From: Shinella zoogloeoides
GTDB taxonomy: Bacteria > Pseudomonadota > Alphaproteobacteria > Rhizobiales > Rhizobiaceae
DNA length: 64,000 bases
Assembly: GCF_033705735.1 (NCBI RefSeq)
Contig: NZ_CP131130.1
Span: forward strand, 2,421,001-2,485,000
Direction of reading: 5' to 3'
The notes under the pieces are model-generated. The model saw nothing but the letters and a program-made list of their open reading frames with translations, did not search any database and was not told where the DNA came from. This document shows, piece by piece, positions 8,313 through 18,583 of this stretch (its first letter is position 1; every line of letters starts with the position of its first letter). The translations under genes were made by a program, and so were the position numbers.

Positions 8313-9842
8313 ATGCTTGCCGATCTGCCCGCCGTGCTCGTCCTCAACCCGAAAGACAATGTCGGCGTGGTGCCGGCCAATGTCGATGCCGGCCGTGCGC
8401 TGGTGAACGGCGTTGCCGCCGCCGAGCGCATTCCGCGCGGCCACAAGGTCGCCATCGCGCCCATCGCGGAAGGCGCGCCGGTCCTGAAATACGGCCAGAT
8501 CATCGGCTATGCGACGCGGGCGATCCGCCCCGGCGAGCACGTGCACCTGCAGAACCTCGCCATCCTCGACGTCGAACTGAAGCATGAATTCTGCGTCGAC
8601 AACGCCCCGCCCGTCATGGTGCCCGAAGCCGAGCGCCGCACCTTCGAGGGCTACGATCGCGGCAACGGACGCATCGGCACCCGCAACTATATCGGCATCC
8701 TCTCGACGGTGAACTGTTCCGCCACCGTCTCGCGCTACGTGGCGGAGCACTATGCCCGCCGGTTCCGCGAGACCGGCCACGACAATATCGACGGTGTCGT
8801 GGCGCTGACCTATGGCGGCGGCTGCGCGCTGAACCTGAAATCCGAAGGCGGGCGCATCCTCACCCGCACCTTCAAGGGCTATGCCCGCAACCCCAATTTC
8901 GGCGGCATCCTGATGATCGGCCTCGGCTGCGAGACCTTTCAATACGGCCCGCTCGTCGAGGAGGCGGGACTGGAGGAAGGCAAGACCTTCCGCACCATGA
9001 TGATCCAGAACCAGGGCGGCACGCGCAGGACCATCGAGGCGGCCTGCGAGATGATCGACGACATGCTGCCGGATGTCGGCCGCATCCGCCGCACGCCGCA
9101 GCCGCTGTCCGGCATCAAGCTGGCGCTCGAATGCGGCGGCTCGGACGGCTATTCCGGCATCTCCGCCAACCCTGCCCTCGGCATCGCCTCCGACCTTCTG
9201 GTGAAGCAGGGCGCGACGACCGTGCTGTCGGAGACGCCCGAGATCTACGGCGCCGAACATCTCCTCACCCGCCGGGCCGCCCGGCCGGAGGTCGCGGAGA
9301 AGCTGCTGTCGCGCATCGACTGGTGGCGGGACTATACGGCGAAGAACGACGCCGAGCTCAACAACAACCCCTCGCATGGCAACAAGGCCGGGGGGCTGAC
9401 GACCATCCTCGAAAAATCGCTCGGCGCGGTCGCCAAGGGCGGCTCCATGCCGCTCAATGCGGTCTACGAATATGCCGAAGAGGTGACGGAGCCGGGCTTC
9501 GTCTTCATGGACACGCCCGGCTACGACCCGGCCGCCGTGACCGGCCAGATCGCCGGCGGCTGCAACCTCGTCGCCTTCACCACGGGCCGCGGCTCCGTTT
9601 CCGGCTACAAGCCCGCGCCCTGCATCAAGATCGCCACCAACACGCCCATGTACGAGCACATCCGGGAGGACATGGACATCAACTGCGGCACCATCGTCGA
9701 CGGCACCGAGACCATCGAGGAGGCCGGCCGCCGCATCTTCGAATTCGTCATCGAGACCGCGTCCGGCCGCAAGACGGCGAGCGAGGCCTTCGATTACGGC
9801 GACAGCGAATTCGTGCCCTGGCAGGTCGGCGCGATCACCTGA
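8313..9842 (+). CDS. UxaA/GarD family sugar-acid dehydratase (altronate dehydratase)
   Basis: This roughly 509-residue protein has an N-terminal SAF domain (about 1-90) and a large D-galactarate dehydratase/altronate hydrolase domain. Iron-type family motifs include GTRNYIGILSTVNCS, LTYGGGCALNL, GLGCETFQYG, LECGGSDGYSGISANPALG and GRGSVSGYKPAPCIK. Members convert D-altronate to 2-keto-3-deoxygluconate or D-galactarate to its keto-deoxy derivative; sequence alone does not separate the two, although UxaA is the commoner assignment at this length. The ATG at 8313 follows GCAGGAG; an earlier in-frame start at 8259 lies in the promoter. It is divergent from the regulator, suggesting shared control. 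Confidence 0.85.
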   Translation: MLADLPAVLVLNPKDNVGVVPANVDAGRALVNGVAAAERIPRGHKVAIAPIAEGAPVLKYGQIIGYATRAIRPGEHVHLQNLAILDVELKHEFCVDNAPPVMVPEAERRTFEGYDRGNGRIGTRNYIGILSTVNCSATVSRYVAEHYARRFRETGHDNIDGVVALTYGGGCALNLKSEGGRILTRTFKGYARNPNFGGILMIGLGCETFQYGPLVEEAGLEEGKTFRTMMIQNQGGTRRTIEAACEMIDDMLPDVGRIRRTPQPLSGIKLALECGGSDGYSGISANPALGIASDLLVKQGATTVLSETPEIYGAEHLLTRRAARPEVAEKLLSRIDWWRDYTAKNDAELNNNPSHGNKAGGLTTILEKSLGAVAKGGSMPLNAVYEYAEEVTEPGFVFMDTPGYDPAAVTGQIAGGCNLVAFTTGRGSVSGYKPAPCIKIATNTPMYEHIREDMDINCGTIVDGTETIEEAGRRIFEFVIETASGRKTASEAFDYGDSEFVPWQVGAIT

Positions 9843-10196
9843 TCAGCCCGTGTGCATGAGGACATTGACCAGCGTGCCGGCCGGATCGCGCACGAAGAAG
9901 CGCCGCACGCCCCATGGCTCGTCGGCGGGCCCGTATTCGATCGGATAGCCGCCCTTCACGACGCCCGCATGGACCGTCTCCAGATCGTCCACCTCGATGG
10001 AGAGGCCGGGCACCGGCGTGCCCGAGCCTCCCTCCGAGGCAAAGCTCACTTGCAGCGGCATTGTGCCATCGGTGCCGTAGGTGGCGATCCAGCCGTGGTC
10101 CATCAGGAGCCTCAGCCCGAGCACCTCTTCATAGAAGCGGGCGACCGCCGCGGGATCTGCCGTCTCGATATTGGCGACGATGCGCTTGACCTTCAT
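9843..10196 (-). CDS. VOC superfamily (glyoxalase/bleomycin-resistance-like) protein
   Basis: A single 117-residue vicinal-oxygen-chelate domain. The two beta-alpha-beta-beta-beta modules are visible: KRIVANIETADPAAVARFYEEVLGL, and the second ending VRRFFVRDPAGTLVNVL. There are no obvious full metal-ligand sets of glyoxalase I, so the activity is unknown. The gene lies 10 bases downstream of a GntR-type regulator on the same strand, so the two are probably co-transcribed. It converges with the UxaA-family gene, with stop codons practically abutting. The ATG at 10196 is preceded by TGAGGAGAG. Confidence 0.75.
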   Translation of the reverse strand: MKVKRIVANIETADPAAVARFYEEVLGLRLLMDHGWIATYGTDGTMPLQVSFASEGGSGTPVPGLSIEVDDLETVHAGVVKGGYPIEYGPADEPWGVRRFFVRDPAGTLVNVLMHTG

Positions 10197-10206
10197 GGCA
10201 CTCTCC

Positions 10207-11232
10207 TCAGCGGGTGGCGGGCACCGCATAGGCCGGCATGTCCGGCCGGTGCGCCTCCCGCAGTTCCGCGACGCGCCCGATAACCTTGGGGAGCGAGACG
10301 GCGATATGATGGCGCAACGTCTCGGCCGCCCGCGCGCTGTCGTCGACATCGAGTGCCCGGAAGACGGCCAGATGCTCGGCGATGAAGGGCTCGTCGGCCG
10401 GCATGCGGTGCGAGACCCCGATGATATGCTTGCTGACATTCAGCATGAAGCGCGCGCGGCGCAGCGCGATCAGCAGTTCCCGGTTCGGGCAGTAGCCGAG
10501 GCAGGTGATGTGGAGATCCGTCTCTAGATCGTCCATCGCCTCGACGGACAAGTCCGGATAGACCGCCAGCGCCTCCTCCAGCCGCTCCGTCATCGCCCTG
10601 CGTTCGGCGGGCGGAAGGAAGGGCGCGGCGCGCACCAGCGCCAGCGGCTCCAGCGACACGCGGATATCGTGCAGGTCGCGCATGCGCTGCTCGTCGAGCG
10701 GCACCAGCGTCCAGCGCATGCGCTCGTCCTTCTCGACGATGCCGAGCGCTTCCAGCCGGGTCAGCGCATCGCGCGCCACCTGCCGGCCGACGCCGCGGGC
10801 GCGCGCCAGCTCCACCTCGTTGATCCGGTGGCGGCCGAAGACGGAAAGATGCACCATCTCCCGCTCAAGGCTCTCATAGATCGCCTCCCAACCCGGCGCC
10901 TTGCGCAGGGCCGGCGCCTCCTCGCCGAGACCGAGCATCTCCGCCGTCAGCGCCACGCGCTTCGGCCCGCTCCGCCCCTGCCCCACGAGGAAACCGCGCC
11001 CGTCGAAGCGGCGGATCGCCCCGGCCTCCTCCAGGAGAGCGAAGGCCTGGCGAACCGGCGTTCGCGTCGACGCGAAGAGGCCGGCGACCGGCCCCTCCAG
11101 CAAAAGCGCGCCCTTCGGCAGGCGCCCGGAGGCGATGGCATCCGCCAGCACGTCGCGGATACGCAGGTAGAGCGGGCTCCTGTCGAGCCCGGCCTCCGCC
11201 TCTTCCGCCAAAACCTGTGCCGTGCCGTTCAT
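10207..11232 (-). CDS. GntR-family regulator with an apparent second winged helix
   Basis: This roughly 341-residue protein starts with a GntR winged helix (about 20-85: SPLYLRIRDVLADAIASG, STRTPVRQAFALLEEAGAI). Unusually, a second helix-turn-helix-like block follows at about 120-180 (INEVELARARGVGRQVARDALTRLEALGIVEKDER), then an FCD-like helical domain (about 190-325, LHDIRVSLEPLAL and HLAVFRALDVDD). Most GntR/FCD proteins are 220-250 residues with one winged helix, so the extra length matches the added DNA-binding unit. The ATG at 11232 is a choice among several near starts, none with a strong ribosome binding site. It probably controls the VOC gene behind it; the ligand is unknown. Confidence 0.78.
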   Translation of the reverse strand: MNGTAQVLAEEAEAGLDRSPLYLRIRDVLADAIASGRLPKGALLLEGPVAGLFASTRTPVRQAFALLEEAGAIRRFDGRGFLVGQGRSGPKRVALTAEMLGLGEEAPALRKAPGWEAIYESLEREMVHLSVFGRHRINEVELARARGVGRQVARDALTRLEALGIVEKDERMRWTLVPLDEQRMRDLHDIRVSLEPLALVRAAPFLPPAERRAMTERLEEALAVYPDLSVEAMDDLETDLHITCLGYCPNRELLIALRRARFMLNVSKHIIGVSHRMPADEPFIAEHLAVFRALDVDDSARAAETLRHHIAVSLPKVIGRVAELREAHRPDMPAYAVPATR

Positions 11233-11449
11233 GGCGCGGACCATGGCACGAATGCACTGTGCCGACAACGGTCATGTCCGCCCCTGCATGGCCAGCCAGG
11301 AACAGGCAAGGAAATTGCGCCGCACCGCCAAAAAATCTCCATTCCTTTCGTGACGCGCGGGGCATTTTGCGTTAGGGAACCTTGCTGAGGCTCGCAATCC
11401 GGCCCTTTCCGGCCCATATGCAAGCCGCGTCCATCTCGAGGAATTGACC
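11233..11449. other. Divergent intergenic region, GntR regulator / ilvD
   Basis: A 217-base stretch with the promoters of two divergent genes. I see no clear leader peptide, attenuator or T-box for ilvD. CGAGGAATTG just before 11450 is a plausible ribosome binding site. Confidence 0.4.
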
Positions 11450-13285
11450 ATGCCCGCATATCGCTCCCGAACCACCACCCACGGCCGCAACATGGCCGGT
11501 GCCCGCGGCCTGTGGCGTGCGACCGGCATGAAGGACTCGGATTTCGGAAAGCCGATTATCGCGGTGGTGAACTCCTTCACCCAGTTCGTGCCCGGCCACG
11601 TGCACCTGAAGGACCTTGGCCAGCTCGTCGCGCGCGAGATCGAGGCAGCCGGCGGCGTCGCCAAGGAATTCAACACGATCGCCGTCGACGACGGCATCGC
11701 CATGGGCCATGACGGCATGCTCTATTCGCTGCCGAGCCGCGAGATCATCGCCGACTCGGTCGAATACATGGTCAACGCGCATTGCGCCGACGCCATGGTC
11801 TGCATCTCCAACTGCGACAAGATCACGCCCGGCATGCTGAATGCCGCCATGCGCCTCAACATCCCCGCCGTCTTCGTCTCCGGCGGCCCGATGGAGGCCG
11901 GCAAGGTCGTTCTCCACGGCAAGACCCACGCGCTCGACCTCGTCGATGCCATGGTCGCCGCCGCCGACGACAAGATCTCCGACGACGACGTCAAGGCCAT
12001 CGAGCGCTCCGCCTGCCCGACCTGCGGCTCCTGCTCCGGCATGTTCACGGCCAACTCGATGAACTGTCTGACCGAAGCCCTCGGCCTGTCGCTGCCGGGC
12101 AACGGCTCGACGCTGGCCACCCATGCCGACCGCAAGCGCCTCTTCGTCGAGGCCGGCCACCTGATCGTCGATCTCGCCCGCCGCTACTACGAGCAGAACG
12201 ACGAGAGCATCCTGCCGCGCTCGGTCGCCAACAAGAAGGCCTTCGAGAACGCCATGTCGCTCGATATCGCCATGGGCGGCTCGACCAATACCGTTCTCCA
12301 CATCCTCGCCGCCGCCCATGAAGGCGGCATCGATTTCGACCTCGACGACATCGACCAGCTGTCGCGCAGGGTGCCGTGCCTCTCCAAGGTCGCGCCCGCC
12401 AAGCAGGACGTGCACATGGAAGACGTGCACCGCGCCGGCGGCATCATGCGCATCCTCGGCGAGCTCGACCGCGGGGGCCTGCTCCACCGCGACACGCCGA
12501 CCGTGCATGCCGAGACACTGGGCGACGCCATCGACCGCTGGGACATCACCCGCACCAGCAGCGAAACGGTCCGCACGTTCTTCCGCGCGGCACCGGGCGG
12601 CATCCCCACCCAGGTCGCCTTCAGCCAGGAAGCGCGCTGGGACGAGCTCGACACCGACGGCGAAAAGGGCGTCATCCGCTCCGTCGAACATCCGTTCTCC
12701 AAGGATGGCGGCCTTGCCGTCCTCTCCGGCAATATCGCGCTCGACGGCTGCATCGTGAAGACGGCCGGCGTCGATGAATCGATCCTGAAATTCTCCGGCC
12801 CCGCCGTCGTCTTCGAAAGCCAGGACGCGGCCGTCAAGGGCATTCTCGGCGGCGAGGTGAAGGCCGGCGACGTCGTCGTCATCCGCTACGAAGGCCCGAA
12901 GGGCGGCCCCGGCATGCAGGAAATGCTCTATCCGACGAGCTACCTCAAGTCGAAGGGCCTCGGCAAGGCCTGCGCGCTCATCACCGACGGCCGCTTCTCC
13001 GGCGGAACCTCGGGCCTGTCCATCGGCCACGCCTCGCCGGAAGCCGCGCAGGGCGGCGCCATCGGCCTCGTGCGCCAGGGCGACCTGATCGAGATCGACA
13101 TCCCGAACCGCACCATCAACCTTGCGGTTTCGCAAGAGGAACTGGCCGTCCGCCGCGCCGAGCAGGACAAGCTCGGCTGGAAGCCGGCCGCTCCCCGCAG
13201 GCGCAACGTCACGACGGCGCTGAAGGCCTACGCCGCCTTCGCCGCCAGCGCCGACAAGGGCGCCGTTCGCATCCTGCCGGAATAA
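11450..13285 (+). CDS. ilvD: Dihydroxy-acid dehydratase
   Basis: The 611 residues match E. coli-type IlvD from the first residues ([24 protein letters not shown]). It catalyses the fourth step of valine and isoleucine synthesis, dehydrating 2,3-dihydroxy-3-methyl-acids to 2-keto acids. Likely iron-sulfur ligands are Cys122 (CISNCDK) and Cys195 in the [11 protein letters not shown] motif; the substrate and catalytic-Ser loop [15 protein letters not shown] is near the C terminus. The ATG at 11450 is preferred over the one at 11444 because family members begin MPxYRS. No other ilv gene is adjacent. A terminator follows at 13334-13355. Confidence 0.96.
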   Translation: MPAYRSRTTTHGRNMAGARGLWRATGMKDSDFGKPIIAVVNSFTQFVPGHVHLKDLGQLVAREIEAAGGVAKEFNTIAVDDGIAMGHDGMLYSLPSREIIADSVEYMVNAHCADAMVCISNCDKITPGMLNAAMRLNIPAVFVSGGPMEAGKVVLHGKTHALDLVDAMVAAADDKISDDDVKAIERSACPTCGSCSGMFTANSMNCLTEALGLSLPGNGSTLATHADRKRLFVEAGHLIVDLARRYYEQNDESILPRSVANKKAFENAMSLDIAMGGSTNTVLHILAAAHEGGIDFDLDDIDQLSRRVPCLSKVAPAKQDVHMEDVHRAGGIMRILGELDRGGLLHRDTPTVHAETLGDAIDRWDITRTSSETVRTFFRAAPGGIPTQVAFSQEARWDELDTDGEKGVIRSVEHPFSKDGGLAVLSGNIALDGCIVKTAGVDESILKFSGPAVVFESQDAAVKGILGGEVKAGDVVVIRYEGPKGGPGMQEMLYPTSYLKSKGLGKACALITDGRFSGGTSGLSIGHASPEAAQGGAIGLVRQGDLIEIDIPNRTINLAVSQEELAVRRAEQDKLGWKPAAPRRRNVTTALKAYAAFAASADKGAVRILPE

Positions 13286-13333
13286 GCAGTCCGCCGGGCG
13301 CGGCCAGGAGGCTGCGCCCGCGCCTGTTTCCGA

Positions 13334-13355
13334 AAGCCCGCCGATGCGGGCTTTT
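13334..13355 (+). terminator. Intrinsic terminator after ilvD
   Basis: The stem AAGCCCGC/GCGGGCTT with a 4-base loop is followed by a short T run (13352-13355). Confidence 0.75.
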
Positions 13356-13469
13356 CCTTCCCCCCTCCTCCATTCTCTGCCGCCCATCCGACAAGCGCCG
13401 CTTTGACATCCACGATAAATGTTGATACCAACTTATTTGTCGAAAGCCCGTGAAGGAGGAGTTCCGAGC

Positions 13470-14204
13470 ATGAGACCGAACCACGATATCGTATCCCGGG
13501 AGACGTGGCTGAACGCCCGCAAGACCCTGCTGGCCCTGGAGAAGGAGGAAACCAGGCTGCGCGACAAGGTGCGCGCCGAACGCCTCGCCCTTCCCTGGGT
13601 CAAGGTCGACAAGACCTATACCTTCGAGACGCCGCAAGGCCGCAAAACGTTGGCGGACCTCTTCGACGGCCGCAGCCAGCTCATCGTCTACCACTTCATG
13701 TACGGCCCGGATTGGGAAGCCGGTTGCCCCGGCTGCTCCTTCATGGCGGATCATATCGACGGCATGCTGCCGCATCTCAACAATCACGACGTCACGATGG
13801 TCGCCGTCTCCCGCGCGCCGCTGGAAAAGCTGGAGGCCTACAGGAAGCGCATGGGCTGGAAATTCCCGTGGGTCTCGTCCCATGGCAGCGATTTCAACTT
13901 CGACTACCACGTTTCCTTCACGAAGGAGGAGCTGGCCAGCGGCAAGGTCATGTACAATTACCGCGAGACAGACGCGGCGGATGCCCATGACGAGCTTCCC
14001 GGCCTCAGCGCTTTCTTCAAGGATGAGGACGGCATCGTCTATCATACCTATTCCGACTATGCCCGTGGCGGCGAGGAGGCGCTCGGCACGCTGATGATCC
14101 TCGACCGCGCGCCCAAGGGGCGCAACGAGACCGGCACCCTCAGTTTCGTCAAACGGAAGGACGAATATGCCGGCGCGCAAAAGGCGCAATCCTGCTGCGA
14201 CTGA
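13470..14204 (+). CDS. DUF899 family thioredoxin-fold-like protein
   Basis: A 244-residue protein of the DUF899 family (PF05988), a thioredoxin-like fold of unknown biochemical role that is common in alphaproteobacteria. Features are the N-terminal HDIVSRETWLNARKTLLALEKE helix, FMYGPDWEAGCPGCSFMADHIDG with a CPGC redox-type motif, and the WVSSHGSDFNFDY block. It ends in SCCD, a pair of Cys residues that might also be redox-active or bind metal. The ATG at 13470 follows AAGGAGG; an earlier in-frame ATG at 13419 has none. The next gene is a two-domain VOC protein 33 bases downstream, a pairing I would expect to be one operon. Confidence 0.82.
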   Translation: MRPNHDIVSRETWLNARKTLLALEKEETRLRDKVRAERLALPWVKVDKTYTFETPQGRKTLADLFDGRSQLIVYHFMYGPDWEAGCPGCSFMADHIDGMLPHLNNHDVTMVAVSRAPLEKLEAYRKRMGWKFPWVSSHGSDFNFDYHVSFTKEELASGKVMYNYRETDAADAHDELPGLSAFFKDEDGIVYHTYSDYARGGEEALGTLMILDRAPKGRNETGTLSFVKRKDEYAGAQKAQSCCD

Positions 14205-14237
14205 CCAACCCGCGACCACGGACAAAAGGAAAGACCG

Positions 14238-15014
14238 ATGCACAAGGATTATGGCAGGTTCTGCTGGTACGAACTGATGACCCCGGACGTGTCCGCCGCC
14301 GAACGCTTCTATGCGTCGGTCATCGGCTGGACAACGAAGGATTCCGGCATGCCGGGCATGAACTACACCCTCGCCTATGCCGGCGAAAGCCAGGTCGCCG
14401 GCCTGATGGATATTCCCGCCGAAGCGAAGGGCATGCCGCCGCTCTGGATCGGCTACATCTTCTCCGACGATCTCGAAAAAACGCTGAAGGACATCGTCGC
14501 CAATGGCGGCCAGGTCCATCGCCAGCCGCAGGACATTCCCGGCGTCGGCCGCTTCGCAGTCGCCGCCGACCCGCACGGCGCGGTCTTCTCGCTCTTCAGC
14601 ACCGAGGACGAAGGCCCCGAGCAGCCCGGCATGATGACGCCCGGCCATATCGGCTGGAACGAGCTGATGGCCGGCGACCTCGACAGCGACTGGGACTTCT
14701 ACGCAAAGACCTTCGGCTGGACGAAGGACAGGGCCGTGGACATGTCGGAAGGTGGCATGGGCATCTACCAGACCTTCGCGGTGCGCGGCGGCAACGCCAT
14801 CGGCGGCATGATGACCAAGCCGGCGGACCTGCCCGCCCCGCCCTTCTGGGGCTACTATTTCGTGGTCGAGGGACTGGATGCCGCGATAAAGCGGGTGACG
14901 GACGGCGGCGGGCGGATCCTGATGGACCCGATGGAAGTGCCCGGCGGCGCCTGGATCGTCAATTGCCTCGATCCGCAGGGCGCGCATTTCTCGCTGGTCG
15001 CAGCAACCCGCTGA
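14238..15014 (+). CDS. Two-domain VOC family protein
   Basis: The 258 residues form two tandem VOC/glyoxalase-like domains (about 5-120 and 130-257). Each starts with a similar phrase: YGRFCWYELMTPDVSAAERFYASVIGW and GHIGWNELMAGDLDSDWDFYAKTFGW. This family is often annotated as a predicted enzyme related to lactoylglutathione lyase, also near the 27 kDa antigen CFP30B type of actinobacteria; the reaction is unknown. It has a clear ribosome binding site (AAAGGAAAG) before 14238 and follows the DUF899 gene by 33 bases, so co-transcription is likely. Confidence 0.8.
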   Translation: MHKDYGRFCWYELMTPDVSAAERFYASVIGWTTKDSGMPGMNYTLAYAGESQVAGLMDIPAEAKGMPPLWIGYIFSDDLEKTLKDIVANGGQVHRQPQDIPGVGRFAVAADPHGAVFSLFSTEDEGPEQPGMMTPGHIGWNELMAGDLDSDWDFYAKTFGWTKDRAVDMSEGGMGIYQTFAVRGGNAIGGMMTKPADLPAPPFWGYYFVVEGLDAAIKRVTDGGGRILMDPMEVPGGAWIVNCLDPQGAHFSLVAATR

Positions 15015-15052
15015 ACCTCGGGCGACACGGGCATTCCGCCCCATCGGAGCCA

Positions 15053-15132
15053 GCAAGCGCGATGGCGCTTGCAATCTGTCTTCGCATTGCACAAACTCCC
15101 CTCGATGACGGCACGAGACCGTCACCGAGGGG
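15053..15132 (+). promoter_or_regulatory. Two hairpins before the transglutaminase gene, the second covering its ribosome binding site
   Basis: Hairpin 1 is GCAAGCGC/GCGCTTGC (15053-15060/15065-15072). Hairpin 2 pairs 15098-15111 with 15119-15132 (13 of 14 positions) around a 7-base loop. Its 3' arm ends with GAGGGG, the only Shine-Dalgarno-like sequence before the ATG at 15144. The RNA could therefore hide its own ribosome binding site. No T run follows, so it is not a normal terminator. Confidence 0.5.
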
Positions 15133-15143
15133 AAAAAGCACGT

Positions 15144-18100
15144 ATGTCGATCAAGGCCGGCATCTACCACCTTACCCACTACAAATACGACAACCCGGTC
15201 CGTCTCGGACCCCAGATCATCCGGTTGAAGCCGGCGGCGCATTCCAAGACCAAGGTGATCAGCCATTCGCTGAAGGTCACGCCCGAAAACCACTTCGTGA
15301 ACCTCCAGCAGGATCCCTACGGCAACTATCTCGCCCGCTACGTCTTCCCCGATCCGGTGACGGAACTGAAGATCGAGGTCGACCTCGTCGCCGACATGAC
15401 GATCTACAACCCCTTCGACTTCTTCGTGGAGGAGGAGGCCGAGCACTGGCCCTTCGACTATCCGGCCGATCTCGTCGAGGACCTGAAGATCTACCGCACG
15501 CCCGAGCCGCTGACGCCCGCGCTCGAAGCCTTCATGAAGACCGTCGACCGCTCCCGCCAGCGCACGGTCGACATGGTCGTCGGCCTTAATGCGCGGCTGC
15601 AGCAGGAAATCGGCTACGTCATCCGCATGGAACCCGGCGTGCAATCGCCCGAGGAGACGCTGAGCATCGCCCGCGGTTCCTGCCGCGATTCAAGCTGGCT
15701 GCTCGTGCAGATCCTGCGCAATCTCGGCCTCGCCGCCCGCTTCGTCTCCGGCTACCTCATCCAGCTGACACCCGACCTCAAGGCGCTCGACGGCCCCTCC
15801 GGCACCGAGGTGGACTTCACCGACCTTCATGCCTGGTGCGAGGTCTATATTCCCGGCGCCGGTTGGATCGGCCTCGACCCGACCTCTGGCCTCCTGACCG
15901 GCGAAAGCCACATCCCGCTGGCCGCGACCCCACATTACCGCAACGCCGCGCCGATCAGCGGCGGCTATTTCGGCGAGGCGAATACCGCATTCGACTTCGC
16001 GATGACGGTGGACCGCGTCGCCGAGCATCCGCGCATCACCAAGCCCTTCTCCGACGAGAGCTGGGAGGCCTTGAACGCGCTCGGCCGCGAAGTGGACGGC
16101 GTGCTCGCCGCCAACGACGTGCGCCTCACCATGGGCGGCGAGCCGACCTTCGTCTCCATCGACGATTTCGAATCCGCTGAATGGAACACCGCCGCCGTCG
16201 GCCCCACCAAGCGCGAGAAGGCAGACCAGCTGATCCGGCGCCTGCGTGAAAAATTCGCGCCCGGCGGCTTCCTGCATTACGGGCAGGGCAAGTGGTATCC
16301 CGGCGAAAGCCTGCCGCGCTGGACTTTCTCGCTCTACTGGCGGCGCGACGGAAAGCCGATATGGCAGAATCCGGACCTTATCGCCGAGGAAGGCGCGCCG
16401 CGCCCGGTGACGGAAGACGACGCCGGCCGGCTCCTCACCGCGATTGCCGGCGAACTCGACATTCCGGCCGAAAACGTGATGCCCGCCTTCGAGGACCCCG
16501 CCGAATGGTTGGTCAAGGAGGCGAACCTTCCCAACAATGTCGACCCGTCTAACTCCAAGCTGGAGGATGCCGAGGAGCGCAGCCGCATTGCCCGCGTCTT
16601 CGAGCGCGGCCTCACCCGCCCGACCGGCTATGTGCTGCCCGTCCAGGCGTGGAATTCCCGCGCCAGCGGCCGTCGATGGTCGAGCGAGAAATGGCAGACC
16701 CGCCGCGGCCGCCTCTTCCTCGTGCCCGGCGACAGCCCCGTCGGCTACCGCCTGCCGCTGAATTCGCTGCCCTGGCTCTCGCCGGCCGTCTATCCCTACA
16801 TAAACCCGATGGACCCCACCATCGAACGCGACGAACTACCGGACTACGCGGAGGATGCGGGTCGCCCGCAGAAAACCGCACATTTCCAGCCCTTCAAGGG
16901 CCAGCAGCCGCAGGTGCCACAATCCACCGACGAGATCGGCGGCTATGTGCGCACCGCCATCTCGGTCGAGCCGCGCGACGGCCGGCTCTGCGTCTTCATG
17001 CCGCCGACCGTCAGCGTCGAGGAGTATCTCGACCTCATCGCCTCCGCCGAGCGCGCCGCCGCCGCGATCGGCCTGCCGGTCCATATCGAGGGCTATGCCC
17101 CGCCGCATGACGAACGCCTCAACGTGATCCGCGTCGCGCCCGATCCCGGCGTCATCGAAGTCAACATCCACCCCGCCTCCACCTGGGACGACTGTGTCGA
17201 CATCACCACGGCGATCTACGAGGAAGCCCGCCAGTCCCGTCTCGGCGCGGACAAGTTCATGATCGACGGCCGCCACACCGGCACCGGCGGCGGCAACCAT
17301 GTGGTCGTCGGTGGCGCGAACCCCAACGATAGCCCGTTCCTGCGCCGCCCGGACCTCCTGAAGAGCCTCGTGCTGCATTGGCAGCGCCATCCCTCGCTCT
17401 CCTACCTCTTCTCCGGCCTCTTCATCGGCCCGACCAGCCAGGCCCCGCGCATCGACGAGGCCCGGCACGACTCGCTCTACGAACTGGAAATCGCGCTCTC
17501 GCAGGTGCCGCCGCCCGGCGAGGGCCAGCCGCCGCTGCCCTGGCTCGTCGACCGCCTGTTCCGCAACCTCCTGACTGACGTCACCGGCAACACGCACCGC
17601 TCGGAAATCTGCATCGACAAGCTCTTCTCGCCGGATGGCCCGACCGGCCGCCTCGGCCTCGTCGAGTTCCGCGGCTTCGAGATGCCGCCGAATGCCCGCA
17701 TGAGCCTTGCCCAGCAGCTCCTCATCCGCGCCCTCATCGCCCGCTTCTGGCAGAACCCCGCGCAGGGCGGCTTCGTGCGCTGGGGCACCACGTTGCATGA
17801 CCGCTTCATGCTGCCGCATTACGTCTGGCAGGATTTCCTCGACGTCCTAGCCGACCTCAAGGCGAATGGCTTCGAGCTGCGCCCGGAATGGTTCTCCGCC
17901 CAGCTCGAATTCCGCTTCCCCTTCTGCGGCGAGGTGGAATACGAGGGCGCGAACCTGGAGCTGCGGCAGGCGCTGGAGCCCTGGCATGTCATGGGTGAGC
18001 AGGGCGCCATCGGTGGCACGGTGCGCTATGTCGATAGTTCCGTCGAACGCCTGCAGGTCAAGCTGGAGACAACCAATCCCGAGCGCTACACCGTCGCCTG

Positions 18101-18464
18101 CAACGGCAGGCCGATGCCATTGAGGTCAACAGGCACGAAGGGTGTCTCGGTAGCGGGCGTCCGCTTCAAGGCATGGCAGCCCGCCTCGGGCCTTCATCCG
18201 GTGCTGCCCGTCAACACACCGCTTACTTTCGACATTTATGATACATGGTCGCGCAGAGCGATCGGGGGCTGCATTTACCACGTTGCCCATCCGGGCGGAC
18301 GCAACTATGACACCTTCCCGGTAAACGGCAACGAGGCCGAGGCGCGCCGGCTGGCGCGGTTCGAGCCCTGGGGGCACAGGGCCGGCGGCTATACGCTGTG
18401 GCCGGAAACATCGCCGGCGGATTTCCCGCTGACGCTGGATCTGCGCCGGCCGCCCGGCATCTAA
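15144..18464 (+). CDS. Transglutaminase-like protein with C-terminal DUF2126 domain
   Basis: A large cytoplasmic protein of 1106 residues with no signal peptide. Residues 1-280 form a bacterial transglutaminase N-terminal beta domain plus a transglutaminase/papain-like core, with likely catalytic Cys180 ([11 protein letters not shown]), His229 (DLHAWCEVY) and Asp245 (GLDPTSGL). The remaining roughly 800 residues are DUF2126, with [32 protein letters not shown] and [14 protein letters not shown] blocks, related to glutamine-synthetase/amidoligase-like folds in published domain analyses. It begins a cluster with a circularly permuted ATP-grasp/alpha-E gene and a second transglutaminase. Such clusters have been predicted to synthesise and trim a peptide or protein tag; the substrate is unknown. 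The ATG at 15144 sits just after hairpin 2. Confidence 0.87.
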   Translation: MSIKAGIYHLTHYKYDNPVRLGPQIIRLKPAAHSKTKVISHSLKVTPENHFVNLQQDPYGNYLARYVFPDPVTELKIEVDLVADMTIYNPFDFFVEEEAEHWPFDYPADLVEDLKIYRTPEPLTPALEAFMKTVDRSRQRTVDMVVGLNARLQQEIGYVIRMEPGVQSPEETLSIARGSCRDSSWLLVQILRNLGLAARFVSGYLIQLTPDLKALDGPSGTEVDFTDLHAWCEVYIPGAGWIGLDPTSGLLTGESHIPLAATPHYRNAAPISGGYFGEANTAFDFAMTVDRVAEHPRITKPFSDESWEALNALGREVDGVLAANDVRLTMGGEPTFVSIDDFESAEWNTAAVGPTKREKADQLIRRLREKFAPGGFLHYGQGKWYPGESLPRWTFSLYWRRDGKPIWQNPDLIAEEGAPRPVTEDDAGRLLTAIAGELDIPAENVMPAFEDPAEWLVKEANLPNNVDPSNSKLEDAEERSRIARVFERGLTRPTGYVLPVQAWNSRASGRRWSSEKWQTRRGRLFLVPGDSPVGYRLPLNSLPWLSPAVYPYINPMDPTIERDELPDYAEDAGRPQKTAHFQPFKGQQPQVPQSTDEIGGYVRTAISVEPRDGRLCVFMPPTVSVEEYLDLIASAERAAAAIGLPVHIEGYAPPHDERLNVIRVAPDPGVIEVNIHPASTWDDCVDITTAIYEEARQSRLGADKFMIDGRHTGTGGGNHVVVGGANPNDSPFLRRPDLLKSLVLHWQRHPSLSYLFSGLFIGPTSQAPRIDEARHDSLYELEIALSQVPPPGEGQPPLPWLVDRLFRNLLTDVTGNTHRSEICIDKLFSPDGPTGRLGLVEFRGFEMPPNARMSLAQQLLIRALIARFWQNPAQGGFVRWGTTLHDRFMLPHYVWQDFLDVLADLKANGFELRPEWFSAQLEFRFPFCGEVEYEGANLELRQALEPWHVMGEQGAIGGTVRYVDSSVERLQVKLETTNPERYTVACNGRPMPLRSTGTKGVSVAGVRFKAWQPASGLHPVLPVNTPLTFDIYDTWSRRAIGGCIYHVAHPGGRNYDTFPVNGNEAEARRLARFEPWGHRAGGYTLWPETSPADFPLTLDLRRPPGI

Positions 18465-18465
18465 A

Positions 18466-18570
18466 GGCAATTCCTGCAAAAGTGCGCAGCGGTTTTGCGT
18501 CTGGAATTGCGCGAGACAAAGAGCTGGAGCATTTCCGCATTTCGAAGAAGGCGGAAATACGAAAGCTTCC
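18466..18570. repeat. RIME-like intergenic repeat, copy A
   Basis: The first palindrome, GGCAATTCC...GGAATTGC (18466-18510), encloses GCAAAAGTGCGCAGCGGTTT. A second palindrome follows: ATTTCCGC/GCGGAAAT (18531-18538/18551-18558). This two-hairpin layout and core sequence match Rhizobium-specific intergenic mosaic elements as I know them. It fills the gap between the DUF2126 gene and the ATP-grasp gene, so the transcript of that cluster would contain it. Related copies lie at 34449-34498 and 41726-41767. Confidence 0.8.
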
Positions 18571-18583
18571 TAGGAGATATTGA

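Noticed and set aside
8151..9659. An N-terminal extension of the GntR regulator of about 500 codons.
   Set aside because: It overlaps the dehydratase gene in antisense and crosses the divergent promoter; a GTG with a strong ribosome binding site at 8150 gives the normal length.
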